From: Nectonema munidae
Taxonomy: Eukaryota > Nematomorpha > Nectonematoida > Nectonematidae
Length of the DNA stretch: 64,000 bases
Direction of reading: 5' to 3'
Assembly: GCA_030549495.1 (NCBI GenBank)
Contig: JAUIRK010000875.1
Location: 1,283,858-1,347,857 of the forward strand
The notes beneath the pieces are model-generated. The model was given only the letters and a program-made list of their open reading frames with translations. It ran no database searches and was not told the origin of the DNA. A program made the translations under genes and the position numbers. Shown here piece by piece: positions 1-13,100 of the stretch; positions within the stretch are counted from its first letter, which is position 1; every line of letters begins with the position of its first letter.

Positions 1-1400
1 ACTCAATTGATTGTAGTTTAAATCTGAATTCGAGGATTTACGATGATTTTAAAATAGCAGCAAAAGTTTTTTGTGGCCAAACTAAGTCAGAGGCGATTGT
101 CATGAATGTTGTTGGTAAGAAAGCACTAGAAGAAGTATTAAAGATTTGAAAAACCACGAACCTCCTGTTTTTTCCTCTTCAGATAGATGCATCAAACCAC
201 AAAAAACATGAAAATGTAACCACACTGTGGTGTTCAATATTTCAGTAGGAAATTCGGTACAGTAAATTGTGTTATTGATTTCTTTAAGAATGCAAACGAA
301 AGTGCTGATGAAATAATGTAACTGTTTAAAAAACACTATGGCAAGTTTAGAGCTTGATTGAAAAAAGTATCATGTATAAGTGCAGATAACGTTAATTGCA
401 ATTTTGGAAGTAAACATTCTCTCTATACCAATATCCTCACATTAAAAAATAATGTTATTAAGGTTAATTGCAAAACCCATATTTTACATAATGCAATAAA
501 GTTAATAATTTATGGCCATTTTTCAGTCTCATCAAAAAAACGTGAAAATCTTAAAGACTTTCATTTGTTTGTAGATACGGAGTTTCTTCATATTCTTCGT
601 GATGTACCTACTAGGTGGTTATCTCTTTTGCCCTGCATTGAAAGAATATTACATTCCTGGAAAGCTTTTAGTTCATATTTTTTGAGCAGTCTAAATGATT
701 TCTCAAACTTCTTTTAATGGATTATGAGTCAACACAAATTTCACAAAGTATTGAAATATATTTTGTGTTTTTGCAAAACGTGATGGAAATTTTCAAACTA
801 TCTGTTCAACAACTTGATAAAAATGAAACTTCGGCAACTTATCTTTTCAATATTTTGACTAATTTGAGAAATAAATTGAAGTCTCGATTTTCTAAAGAAT
901 TTTTTGGCTATCATGTTTAACAACTACTTAAAAATTTAGATGCTGTTGAAGCTAAAACGACAAAAGACTTCAAATCGTTTTTATCACAATAATTACCTAT
1001 TTAGAGAAAAGATTTAACTTTAATGAAGATTCAACCTTTGGTAAATTATCAATTTTGAGTTTTTTGGAGAATTCATTTACCTTTATCTTATATATATTTT
1101 TGAAATTGTTGAAGATTTGAAACTAAAAGATAAATTGGGGTTGAATATGGATGACCTCTTCAATGAAATAATGACTCTTCAAATTTGTTTTGATATTATA
1201 AAGTGTTCAGAAGATTTTGCAATGTGTACTACAAGTAGTAAATATTTTTAAAACTTCGGGTTGTCAAATGCTCAAATCTTTTCAAAATTGTTTCATTTGT
1301 ACTATCAATACCAAGAAGGTCTGCATTCTGTTAAAAAGTTTTTTTTGTGTTATATAATTCAAGTGGAGAAATGACAGGAACAAATGTTCAGTAGAGCTGA
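1..1400 (+). pseudogene. Degraded hAT-type transposase (KIAA1586/ZMYM-like group)
   Basis: Open stretches at 358-717 and 717-920, and a further stretch upstream from about position 10 in another frame, translate to pieces typical of hAT-derived proteins. Near 60-110 there is a KVFCGQTKSEAI-like stretch. Near 400-500 there is SADNVNCNFGSK followed by VNCKTHILHNA. At about 606-690 the segment VPTRWLSLLPCIERIL is the usual TRWLSL.P.IERIL motif of this family. Stop codons and frame changes break the reading frame repeatedly, so no functional protein is made. The 5' part lies outside the window, and no terminal inverted repeat could be assigned. Family assignment is from remembered motif similarity. 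It could equally be a decayed domesticated copy. Confidence 0.55.
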
Positions 1401-1590
1401 TAAAAATGAACTTTAATTTGACATACATGCCTGGAGTTCGCTAAAAAAAATAAGCAGGATTTTACGCTGCTTAAAACAGCAAAAAAACAAAGCAAATATA
1501 ATTAAAAAAAATAAAATGTGCAATTAATAAATTATAATTTTTGTTTAATTATGCATTGATAAACGATTAATATAGTTCTTTGTATTTATA

Positions 1591-2121
1591 TACAGGTCCG
1601 TGCTCGTCAAGTACTGCTTGACGTAGGTGTGGGAAAAACAAACTTTTGGAGTGGTTGAGCTATTTTTTCTCTCAAAGAAAATTTTTGCCTCTTAAATTTT
1701 TCCGGTTGGGCATTTATTTTGTCCTTTATTTAAATTTTAAAAAGTTGGCAACCCTAAATATCACTAAATCCAAAATTTAGGTATAACGAATGCATTTAAA
1801 AACAATTTTGTTAAAAATATAAATAGATCTCCAAAAGCCAAATAATTAAAATTTTTAAAATAACCTTTATTGTGGGTACCTTTTAAGATACTGAGCTAAG
1901 AATAAGATAAAACATCAAAATCACTTAGTATAAACCCTTCGTTTTCAACTACGGTCGCGTCGCATGCAGCCCGAATTGTAAGTTGCAGAAAAAATTATCC
2001 GTTTACAAAATTATACAACTCTCGAATTTAAAAGTTTATTTTATCCATTTACTCTGCTTAAGTTGTAGTATAGTTGAATTAAACATCATAGATCTATTTC
2101 AGTCGCAGAATTGGACCTGTA
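1591..2121. mobile_element. Possible short Tc1/mariner-like miniature element
   Basis: TACAGGTCC at 1591-1599 is matched by its exact reverse complement GGACCTGTA at 2113-2121, so both ends would carry TA target bases outside a CAGGTCC inverted repeat. The interior is non-coding and AT-rich and contains a short hairpin (CGTCAAG at 1605-1611, CTTGACG at 1617-1623). Nine base pairs of inverted repeat is short, so chance is not excluded. Confidence 0.25.
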
Positions 2122-4085
2122 ATGCTCGTCCATCTTCTATTTTTTAGCATATCAATTGGTAGTTTAATCAAATGTAAACTGAATTTCTGAAAGAAGAGTG
2201 ATACTTCTAATATGAAAGGTGCTATAAGTTTATATTCGTTTTTATATGCACTGAATATAAAATAGATTCGTTTATACTGAAATATATCTATGGACCAGAT
2301 TTGGAAAAAAATTTATAGAGAGTTTTATATATCAATCTTCAGAAAATTATTTTTTATTTTGATAGAGCTCTCTAGTGCAATAATAGTTTTTAATTTAGCG
2401 CTTTGTTATAAAAAGATAATGAAAAAACCCGAGCTTAAATACAATTTTTTATAGTTACTGTCACTTGTTATGACCAGCAACAATTAATTAAAATGAAAGA
2501 CTTCTCTAAACTCTTATGTATTCCGCGCTGACTGTACAAATCCATATGATTTACATCTCCTTGTAAACTTAAAATAAATAACAATTATTGTTTTTTAAGT
2601 AACAAAATCAATTTTGTCAAAGAAAGGTTTGATCGAATGTGTAGAATGCAAGCCCCCTTTTGTATGTTTCTAATGTATATGTCTTTAAAGACTTAATGTG
2701 AAAAAGATTATTTTGCTTTACTTAATTTTTCGAAATCAATAATTTTAAGTTTCTTTAATTAAAATGAAATATTTTTGAAAAATGGAAATATTAAGGGATT
2801 CTTCATGGCCTTTAAAAATAGTTAGTTATACAAACAGACTTATATTTAAAGTTAAAATAATAAAAATATGGCACCTATTTATGAATAGGGATATTATGAG
2901 GGGTGCCCCTTGGTTATACTTTTATCCCACACTTTCTCCCACTTGTTTTAACATTAGAACATAATTTCTCATTCCTTATTTGATAAAAGATAACGTTTTC
3001 TTGCCGTTGGTACTGAAAAATAAAATTTTGGTTTCCCAAACCAAAAGTTGCTTTATCAATAGGAAGATAAAAATGTGGTGCCGTAAGAATAAAATGAATT
3101 AAGTAAATCTACAGACATTAGTGTTTGAAAGAGTCCCATTTATATGAAATAGGAGGAAATAAGTTCTACTAAAAAGTGCATTTTAGTCGATGTTAAAACC
3201 ATTAAATTCTTAGTGTTAATTCAGTAAAATAATATTTTATTTTTTTGAAGTATTTGCTTTATGGATTTAGTAGAAATGCTCATTTTTACAGATGACTTAA
3301 TGAAAACCATTTGTGAAAATGTGCAAGGCTTTTACAGAATTACAGTTATAGTTACTATTAAAAAAAGAGCACATATTTCAATTTTAGATTGCAAAATATA
3401 ATTATTTCTTCTGTTAAAAGATTCGCCAAATTTATAATGTTATTAAAGAGTAAATTAAGACAAATTAATTTGAATAAATGTCAGAAAAAGCCGCATAAGG
3501 CGATTTTAAATATGGTTCATGTACAGCATTTTTTAAAATAAACATTTTATTGCTTAAACTTTCCGATTTTTTATATCTATCTGATAAAAATGACAATGAG
3601 CTTTAGATGAAAAGGCTCTTCCTCTGACTGAATCATTTATAGAAATCTATGTTTATTGAAACCTGTTTATAAATAAAATTTATAAAAATTTAGAATAAAA
3701 GATCCCCAAGTAATTTGTTTGTTGGTTAGTTTTTTTATATATCAGCACTTTCAACGGTAAGGCAATATACTCGCATTATGCTCAAAGATCGTTAATGAGA
3801 ATTATTTGTGATTTTAGTTTTTAATGGTCGAGAGCCTTGGCGATCCAACCCCCCTAACCTTCAACTATTAATTAAGTGGAGTTGTACATACTAACAACAA
3901 CAATTTATTCACCGACTATTTCAAATAAATTAAAAAGAAACATGGAAAAAATTCAATAAAAATTTTTTTGCTATTCTAAAGTATATTCAATAACAAAAAA
4001 ATAAGAATTTAGATTCCTGATTTTCTATTTTTTTCCTTTTTCAATTTTTTATCAATTTTCTACTTAAACTTCATTACGAAACAAA
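2122..4085. other. Upstream intergenic region of the LUC7-like gene
   Basis: This AT-rich stretch holds no supported gene. A small open frame at 2782-2964 has no recognisable content. The promoter of the LUC7-like gene must lie here, but no TATA box or initiator can be singled out against the AT background. Confidence 0.4.
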
Positions 4086-4146
4086 ATGTCTGCAAAATCA
4101 CAGATGAAATCAATGTTGGATGAGTTGATGGGCACAATGAGAAATG
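4086..4146 (+). CDS. LUC7L: LUC7-like exon 1 (residues 1-20)
   Basis: The exon starts at an ATG preceded by ACAAA and encodes the conserved N-terminal helix ending in MGTMRN. It stops one base into a Gly codon at a GTAAGA donor. Reading through the donor gives a 62-residue hydrophobic extension with no family match, which supports splicing here. Confidence 0.9.
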
Positions 4147-7100
4147 GTAAGATTATCACTGGTCTTACTATTTTAATCTTATATTTTAAAAGTTTTCCGA
4201 TACGTTATATTTTTATTTTTACTGAATTTACAATAAAAATAAGGACACATTTTTTTATTAAGAATTTCATAGTTATCGAATCACTGATTTATATGTTTTT
4301 ATCCGGTTGGGTGGTCATTGTTTTCTACCAGTAGAAACCATCACATTTAAAAATCGTTACCAGATACCAAAAAATTAAAATCAGTGTTTAGAGAATAAGC
4401 CTATAAGAAATGACTACACTCGTTAGCTTGATTGTAAAATTGTATATATTATTTTAATTAAAATTTATATTTTTTTATTAAATAATTACAAACAATATTC
4501 CTTAGAAATTAAAAAAACTTTCTTTATATGTAAACTCATCATTTTGTATTGGAATCTTCTCATAATAAATTGAGAAAATACCTTTTATTAAAGCTGAAAA
4601 AGCTGTCTCCTACGTTATAATTTATATGCACTCTATGTTAGAGGTACAGAGTTTCTCAATCTTTTGCATCGTTTTTGCATTTGGTTACGTCGCATTGCGT
4701 TTGATTATGACTACCAATAAATCGTAAAATTTGAGTTTGTTTTATACACAACATTCTTTATCGTCTATATTTGAGCACTTCTCTTTTTTGTCTATCAAAT
4801 GTCTGAACCTAATAATGGAGATATTTTATAAGATTAATGATTTGTTTTCAGGCTTGCCTTGATATGTAGGAAGATGTTTGTTTGGAACAAGGCATTGCTT
4901 GTCTTGTAATTATGAATAATGCAAGAATTCATTATAAAGAGGTAGTTTTTGACGGCCATTGTATTTAGTATTTATCTCCTTATTGCGCTTTCTTTAAAGC
5001 CCATTGAAAATTCTTTTAGTAAATGCAAGAATATTGTTGTTAGACATGGGTGCACTAGTTTAGGTAACGTCTTTTAATGAAATACATCAGATTTCAATGG
5101 ATAGTATAAAATATGCTGTGTTATTTGAATAAGTAATTGATAATAAGGAAGTGACTAATTTTTTATATTTCATATAAAAATAAAACAAATTTGTAGATCA
5201 ACTGCACTTATTTGTGTAAATTAAAAAATTACCTTTTATTTAAAACTAAAGTAGTTTTTTGATACATATCGTTAGAAAGCGTGTTAAAAATTAAGACGTA
5301 CAGAAGTGCATCGTGGTCTAATTTAAAATAAATAGAGATAACCTCTCAAAAAATAGGAGGGCCTATTAATAAGTATTTTATTTAGACATGTTCCTGTAGT
5401 TTTATTAATTTAGACTTCAAATGTTTTTTGTTGATTTTGAAGAAGAAAAATATATTGAACAAAAAATTGGAACTTTTCGTAGTAAATTTTTTTGGAGGAA
5501 GACTCAGAAGTTTCTCTGAAGGAAGACTTCAACTACACAAAATATCAACATTATCCCATATGCAGTCAATTTTTTTCTTGTTATCTCTTGAAGTATCTTG
5601 TGTATTTGATTTGCCCTGTGCAAGGCAGAACAAACTATGTTGGTTTTCACGGCTATATATTTTGTGAGGAAGAATAAATGAAGACAATTCGTATAAATTT
5701 ATCTCCCGCCCTAGTCTGCAACATCTATTTTTTGAACCCATTGTTTCGCGTAACACACAAACCTATTTGATATTATAGATTAGGGGCGCACATCCTCAAA
5801 ATTATTGGGGGCGAAATTTTTTGTTGCAATTTTCAAAATTAGTGGTCTGGAAATACCACGGGAGACCAAATATTTAAGCAATCCTTTAAAATAGATTGTA
5901 TTTAGCGCATACCTAAAGTCCTAAATTTATAAGACTACTTTATATTTTTTTTTACAAATTTGGTGAATTTAAATACTATACTTCCAGCGAAAATATTTTA
6001 ATTAAATTTGCAGAATATACACTAGTTTAAAAAAATCCAAAATTGTTAGGGGGTGGAATAGGCTTTTCATTTGAAAAATGAAGTAGTCTACCAGGCACAT
6101 TACAGGAATTGATGAAAGGATATTTGATTCATTGAAAAAACAAATAACTGAAGGTTGGATAGTTTTATATGGGTAAATGTAGTCTAAAGGCAAAGAGTCT
6201 ACTAGACACCCTGCGATATTTATATGAAAACATGTGATTGATTCAGCGGCAAGGGTATAAAATGAAGTTATAATTGTGCAAATAAAAATAAAACAAAAAA
6301 TTAAGATCGCATTATTTCATTTTACTCAGCATCATTCAAAAATAGTTTAAAAGCTAAATTGATACAAGCTACAAAAAGTAAAATAACTTTAAACATTTTG
6401 CAATGATTTGCCTTTTATAATAACTTTTAAGGAAAAAAAGTCTATCAGAAAAAGTTATAGAGCTTCAACAAAAACTAAACAATTTTAGAGCATAACTTAA
6501 GTTTTTTGAAAACTAATTTGACGTATCCCCTACAGCATACTCTATGGGTGGGTGGCATGACAGGTTGGTTGAGATGATGGACTCAGCACGGAAGCCTCTG
6601 GATTCGATACCTCATTTATACGAATTTGTTCATAGTTTGAGCGGTAACATCAGTGCCTTGTCAACACCCGCTGCACCTTACCTTTTACTCAAAATTGAAA
6701 AATTTGCTACATAATTATCATAAGAGAGTAAGGAAACAAAATAAACTAATAAAGCAATTTTCATTATTTTAAAATGGAACCGTCTGTTCTTAGAATAATT
6801 TCAAAATAATAGGAGGCATAAAGAATTAGAGTTTATTTGATATTTTCAAGTTTTTATAAGCAGCAAAAGCCAACGTTTAAGTAACTAAACCTTATAATTA
6901 AAAAATTATTTAAACTAACGGTCGACAGACATTTCGCCCCATAGATATTTTGCCCCCTGGAAAAATTGTCTCATAGGCTATTTGTTTGATCCATCTTTGC
7001 TTATTATATGTGTAAAATTATTAAAAAAATTTATATTCTTGTTTATTTTATCTCTATTAAATTATTTCAAATTAATCATTTTATCTCTTAATTTTTTAGA

Positions 7101-10100
7101 ATTTTTAAGTCCATGAGACAAAATGTCTTATGAAAATAACGGGGCGAATTGTCCATGAAACAAAATGTACTATGAAAATAATGGGGCGAATTGTCCATGG
7201 GACGAACTGTCTTATGAAAATAATGGGGGAATTGTCCATGGGATAAATTGTCTTATGAAAATAATGGGGCGAAATATCCGAGGACCAAACTAACATAAAT
7301 CAAAGTATACGAGAAAGAAAATCATTGCGTTTTTTTTAATATTTCTGTCTACAAATAAAATTCTGACAGCTGTCATAAATAGATCATGTACATTTTTAAC
7401 AACTGAAACATTTTGTTTCGATATTATATTTTTATTATAATAATCAACAAATTTTCTTAAAAAAAGTGATTTGATCATGTATAGTGTTACTTATAAAATT
7501 TAACAATCAAACATTATAAAAAATATCTCTGCTCAAATATTAAGCAAATAGAGTATTCTTGCTTTTAAACTGAATAGCTAGTCAAAATATTACTTGTCTG
7601 TTTGATTTTGATGTATTTTTTTTGATTTGATGAATATCCCTTAGTTTCAATAAAACGTTCAATATAATCAAAGTAATCATCAAATGAACAAAGCCATTTT
7701 CCAAAATGTGGATTAATTAGTCTTAGTTAAACATGGCTGTGTTACTTTCGATAACTCAAAGGTTTAGCTTCATTTCGTTGTAAACAAATTTCTGCATGTC
7801 GGCCTCATATCTCTAAATCTTAGTCGAAAAGTTTCGACGGAGAGGATAATATGAACTTGAGATGATTGACATCTATGATTGACATGTGTCATATTTGGTG
7901 TAATCAAGGTTGTGATAAATATGTAGTTAACATATATAATATTTCGTGTCATTTAGATTGCAAATTATTCAAGGTGGAAAAGCTCTCTTGACTGTCATGT
8001 TTTATATTGAGCATTTTGGAAACTCTTTTACTTGCTTTGAAATTAAGACTTTAATTAATTATGTAAATATATAGAAACGGTTTTTCAAATTTTATAAAAC
8101 AAAAAAAAATAAAAGTAATAGATTTTAATAATTATAGCTATCTTTCCATTACGTGCTCTTTTTTACTTTATCTATCTCTGATACTCTAGGTTGAACAGAA
8201 ATAATGATTTTTAACGAGCTGAAAAGGTTGGTTTAGAGACAATAAGTGAGAAAAATACTTATAATATTTTTTAAATAATTACGCACTTCTCAATTACGTA
8301 TTTTTATTGTAATCACTTATTTGTTTTACAATTTTTAGGCGAAACAAATACTCCTAAATTATCATTTACAGATCCTTCTGTTTGTAAAAGTTTTCTATTG
8401 AGATGTTGTCCATTTGACATTCTTATGGGAACGGTAATATAATTTATCTATAATTCCTATCTTCTACATTTATTCTCATTTTTAGAGAAAAGATATGGGT
8501 GGCTGTACCAAAATTCATGATTATGGGCTGAGAGCTGATTACGAGATGTCGAATAAAAAAAACACCTATTACTTTGAATTGGATGTATGATATTTTATTT
8601 TTTCGTTTATGACTTAAAAGAAATTTTGAAAACAGATTTTTATTGGTGATACTTCATATTTTTAATCGCCATTGGCGTTGTTAAATCTTCACACTTTGCC
8701 GATTTTTTGCTCATTCTATCGCACGCATCTGAGAAGTGCTTAATAGAAAAAATATTCGTAAATTCACTATAAGATTTTTACCCCATAATATATCAGTAGT
8801 GTATTCAGAACCCTATGATCTAACCTATTAAAGTCATGTATGACTTATGCAAATCATTTGATGCAATATAATTGATTAGTAGTGGTAAGAGTATTGAACC
8901 AAATACTTCTAATCTATTGTATTTAATAATAAACTTTTTATACAACGTGTCCTTACTCAGTCGTGCCCGTATTTTTTTCAAAAAATGAGAATATCCTCCT
9001 AAAGACAATTATAGTGGTTCAAATGCAAAAATCTACATGTATGTTTGTTCAAAATAACATGTAAAAGCGCTGCATAAAGAGATGGAAATGATTGTTCAAA
9101 ATCATTGTTTTTTCCTCAACCACTACTCACTGTTAACCATTATATTATAACTCGTACTTAGAAGTTTATAATGGAGCTGTTATATATTGTCAAGGTTTTT
9201 TCGAATGGTGTTACTACTGCACTTTTTTATTTCTATTGTTTAAATGCACACCCTTAACCCTTTAAGACAAATGTGACAGTGGTGTACCAAGAAATCAAAA
9301 GCGTCTGCCTTAAGTATATACAATTTCATTGAAAAAGAAATCAGACGATTAGTCTTAAAAATTCTGGTCTTCAAAGCTTAAGACTTCGTTTGGAATTGTT
9401 TATGGAAAGATTCCATTCTGAAGGATTTATATGTTTTCTCTGTGAATAAGTGTTTTTAAAATCATGAATTTTATAAAATTTAGAATCGATATTGTAGTGA
9501 AATAACTTTATTCACTACATTCGGTAAACAAGTAACAAGTTAAAACACAACATTAGTTTGAACACAAGTTAACCTCGAAGTTCTGATAATATCTTTGCTT
9601 ATATATATACAGGCACAATTAAATGAGAGCTTCAGGTTACATCCAAGGCTATCTTATAATGAATAGTACAATCCACCCCCACTTGTTTTAATAGTGATAT
9701 CTTCCGGAGCTTTTCTTTCGCGTTTTGGATACCTATCGTCTGAACCAAGATCGTGCAAGGATTTTTCGTCTTCAGAAACCGAATGTTGATTGTGCTCCAC
9801 TTGATTTTCCGAAGTAGGAATAATTGAGCTTTCACTTAAGGGGGCGATGTCTCTGAGGGAAACGCTTTTTGTAGTTCCCTCATTTGTTTGCGCAAAAGCA
9901 TGAGTAGGATTCAAGTCTTTTAGCCAAACTTCCTCTTTTCTTCTCATACTTGCTTAATACTCCATGTTTTTTGAGAAGAACTTTTTCGGAATTAGTCATC
10001 CATGTAGGAAGGGAAGTACCTTTTGCAGTTTTGCGTGGGAAAAGAAACATCCTTTCGTGAGGTGTAGCACCAGTAGAAGTACAATATAAAGAACGTATCG

Positions 10101-13100
10101 AATGAAGAGAAACGTCTAAAACTTCCTCCCATTGTTTGATTTCTAATTTTTTTTCTTCTAAATTTAAACTAATAGTTTTCCATAATAAACCATTGTATCG
10201 TTCTACTTGCCCATTGCCAGTAGGATTATACGGTATAGATGTTGTATGAGATATATTATTATCAAAAAAAACTTTTTCATTGCATAACATATAAAAAAGA
10301 CTAGTTAATGAATCTATTACGCTTTGGTACATACAATCTTTACATTTGAAAGCCCAAATAAACCTTGAATATTTATCAACTATCGTCAAAATATATTTGT
10401 TTTTAGAATTAGACGGCAAAGGACCCTTAAAGTCTAAATTTAACTTTTGATAAGGTCTCTGCGCATTTACACAATCTAAATTAGGTACATAAAATTTTGG
10501 TTTTAAACGAGTGCATACACTACATTTTGACACAATGCTTTTAATTTCTAATACTGAAAATGGAAGATTTTTACTTCTTATGTAGTGAGTCATATGAGTA
10601 ATCCCAGGGTGCCCTAAATCAGAGTGAAGTTGCTATAGGGTGTTCATGGATAAACTTGCCGAGCATGCCCTCGAAAGTGTATCAGCCACAAAGTTTGACT
10701 TTCCCGATAAATGATATCAAAGGAAAAACATGAAATTTCTAAACGCCATCTTTCAATTTTGCTATTCTTAATTTGATTACGATACTTTTTACTGAACATA
10801 AAATACAAGGATCTTTGGTCAGTGATTAAAGTAAACTTTTTTCCTAAAAGTAAGTGTTTCCATCTTCGTAGAGATTCCACTATGGCGTAAGCTTCTTTTT
10901 CTACAGCTGACAATCCTTTTTCGTGTTTTTGAAACATTCGCGAGAAAAACGCTACAGGCTTACCGTTTTGATTTAGAGACGCTGAGATCGCAACTTCACT
11001 TGCGTCGGTTTCAACTGTAAAAGGTATATTATCATCGATTGTCTGCATTGTGACATCAGCTAAAATCTGTTTAATTTTAAAGAAACTTTGTTTTGCAGCA
11101 TCGTTAATATGAAAAGGAGCCCTATTTTTAGCTTCAATTAAAGGATGTATTAAATCTGAAAATTTTGGCACCCACCTAGCATAATAAGCGAATAGTCCCA
11201 ATATTCTTTTTAATTCCGGTAAAGATTTAGGCAAGGGCAATTGAAGTAGTGGCTTTATGCGCTCGGGATCAGGTTTTATCGAAGAAAAAGATACTTGATA
11301 TCCTAATATGTCTATAGTTTCTTTGCAGACTTGAGACTTAGATTCATTTAATGTTAATTTTACTTTAGATACAGTCTCAAAAAACAACTAAGATTTTTAT
11401 CGTGCTCCTCCTTATCCATGCCCATTATAGTTACGTTATCAATATAAGCAACAACCCCTTTTAAATTATAATCAGAAATAATTTGATCCATTACCCTTTG
11501 AAAAACGGGTACAGTATTGGTCAGCCCGAAAGGAAGTCGTGTAAACTGATATAATTTACCGCATGCTTGAAATGCTGTGTAAGGACGGTCTTTGGGCTCT
11601 AATTTCAACTGATGATACGCTGAGGATAAATCTACCGTACTATATACCTTATTTTTAGCTATTTTATCTATCACATCACCAATGTTAGGTAATGGGTAAC
11701 TATCTAACAAAGTAAAACGATTAATATTTTTGCTATAATCTATTACCATTCTTTTCTTTAAAGAACCACAAACAACCAATGGTTGGGCTCTCCAGGGAGA
11801 CCTAGACTCTTCTATTATACCCTCTCTTAATAACCTTTTAATCTCCGAACAAATAAATAAGGAATCCTGAACAGAATACTTACGATTTTTATCGACAACA
11901 GGATGGCAATCCTTGGAGAGATGACAAAAAGGAGTAGGACACCTAGCTATAATAGCAGGAAGGGCGCAGACTTTGATGCCATCAAGTGTACCGTTAAACG
12001 CAAAGGTAACATACTTATGAGATTGCATTAGGCGTGTTCCTATGATTACTTCAGTTGCTAATTCTTTGAGAACATACAATATGACATCTTTGTATAAGTT
12101 TCCTTGTAAAAATATATCTACCGTCACATATCCCAAAATTGAAGATTTTTGAGTAGTATCAGCCATTTTTACAAATCCTTTGTAATTTGATGATACCAAA
12201 GAAAGCCTTTTAGCACATGATTCAGAAATGAAGTTTTCGGTTGAACCAGTATCGAGAAGCGCTGTTATTATAAGGTCTTTGATTTGAACGCTAATTGTAA
12301 CACAAGAAGAAAATCCACAGGTTGCAACAGTATGAGAAGGATTAAACGTTGAAGAGCGACATACCTTAGCGAAGTGGCCTAATTTATTGCACTTGTTGCA
12401 GTGAGCATTACGAGCAGGGCAGTAAGCTCTAGCATGGCGCTTGTTTCCACAAAAATAACAGTAGGCATCTTGTTTTGGAGAAAGATCAGTGGACTTTTGT
12501 TTAACCAAAGTTCTTATTTCAATTTGAGAATTACCTTTGCATGGAGCTTCAATGCTCATGGACATCACAATTTCATTTGTGTAACCTGCTGAGCTTTTAA
12601 AGGCCTCTTCAAGTGATCTGGCGAGCAGCGATGCTTTGCTGAATGAAAGTTTATAATCTTCAAGCAAGCGAAGACGTATTGAAGGAGATAAAATTCCGTT
12701 AATTAAAGAGTCTCTTACCATTTCTTCCCGGTAAACATCAGCTGAAACGTCTTTGAAATCACACTTTTTACTTAAAATTTTTAATTCTTCTATAAACTCG
12801 TCAACACTTTCATCAACTTTTTGCTTTCTTGTTGCTAAAAGATGACGCATGTAAACGGTGTTAATTTCTTTGCAAAAAACAGATTCGAGTTTATTTAAGG
12901 CTACATCCAGAGTACCTACATTGTCTATATGCTTGAAGATATGTGGTTTAATATAACAAAAAAGTACTTTGATTTTGTCGACATTGTTTTTAGGTAAGTG
13001 TTCTAAAAAATTTCAAAAAGTATCCGCCAATGCTTCCATTGTTCAAAACAGTCGTCGTCACTAGGTTTGATGTCTAAAACAGGAGGCTGCAAAACTTTGT

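Larger units (their letters stand above)
5781..7592 (-). mobile_element. Truncated hAT element, inverted relative of the copy at 49139-52440
   Basis: The left end, TAGGGGCGCACATCC, matches the 15-bp terminal repeat CAGGGGCGCACATCC of the long hAT element at 49139-52440 with one change. The sequence then matches the reverse complement of about 49975-52440 at high identity, including a nested SINE and a nested 42-bp-repeat element. Similarity stops near 7592 (49975 in the other copy), so the other terminus is missing. It has no coding capacity and lies inside LUC7-like intron 1. Confidence 0.8.

Noticed and set aside
4086-4334. 82-residue open frame starting at the LUC7-like ATG
   Set aside because: Only its first 20 codons are conserved; the rest is intron read-through past a GTAAGA donor.
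12401-12592. 63-residue plus-strand open frame
   Set aside because: It is the antisense shadow of the gypsy gag zinc-knuckle region.
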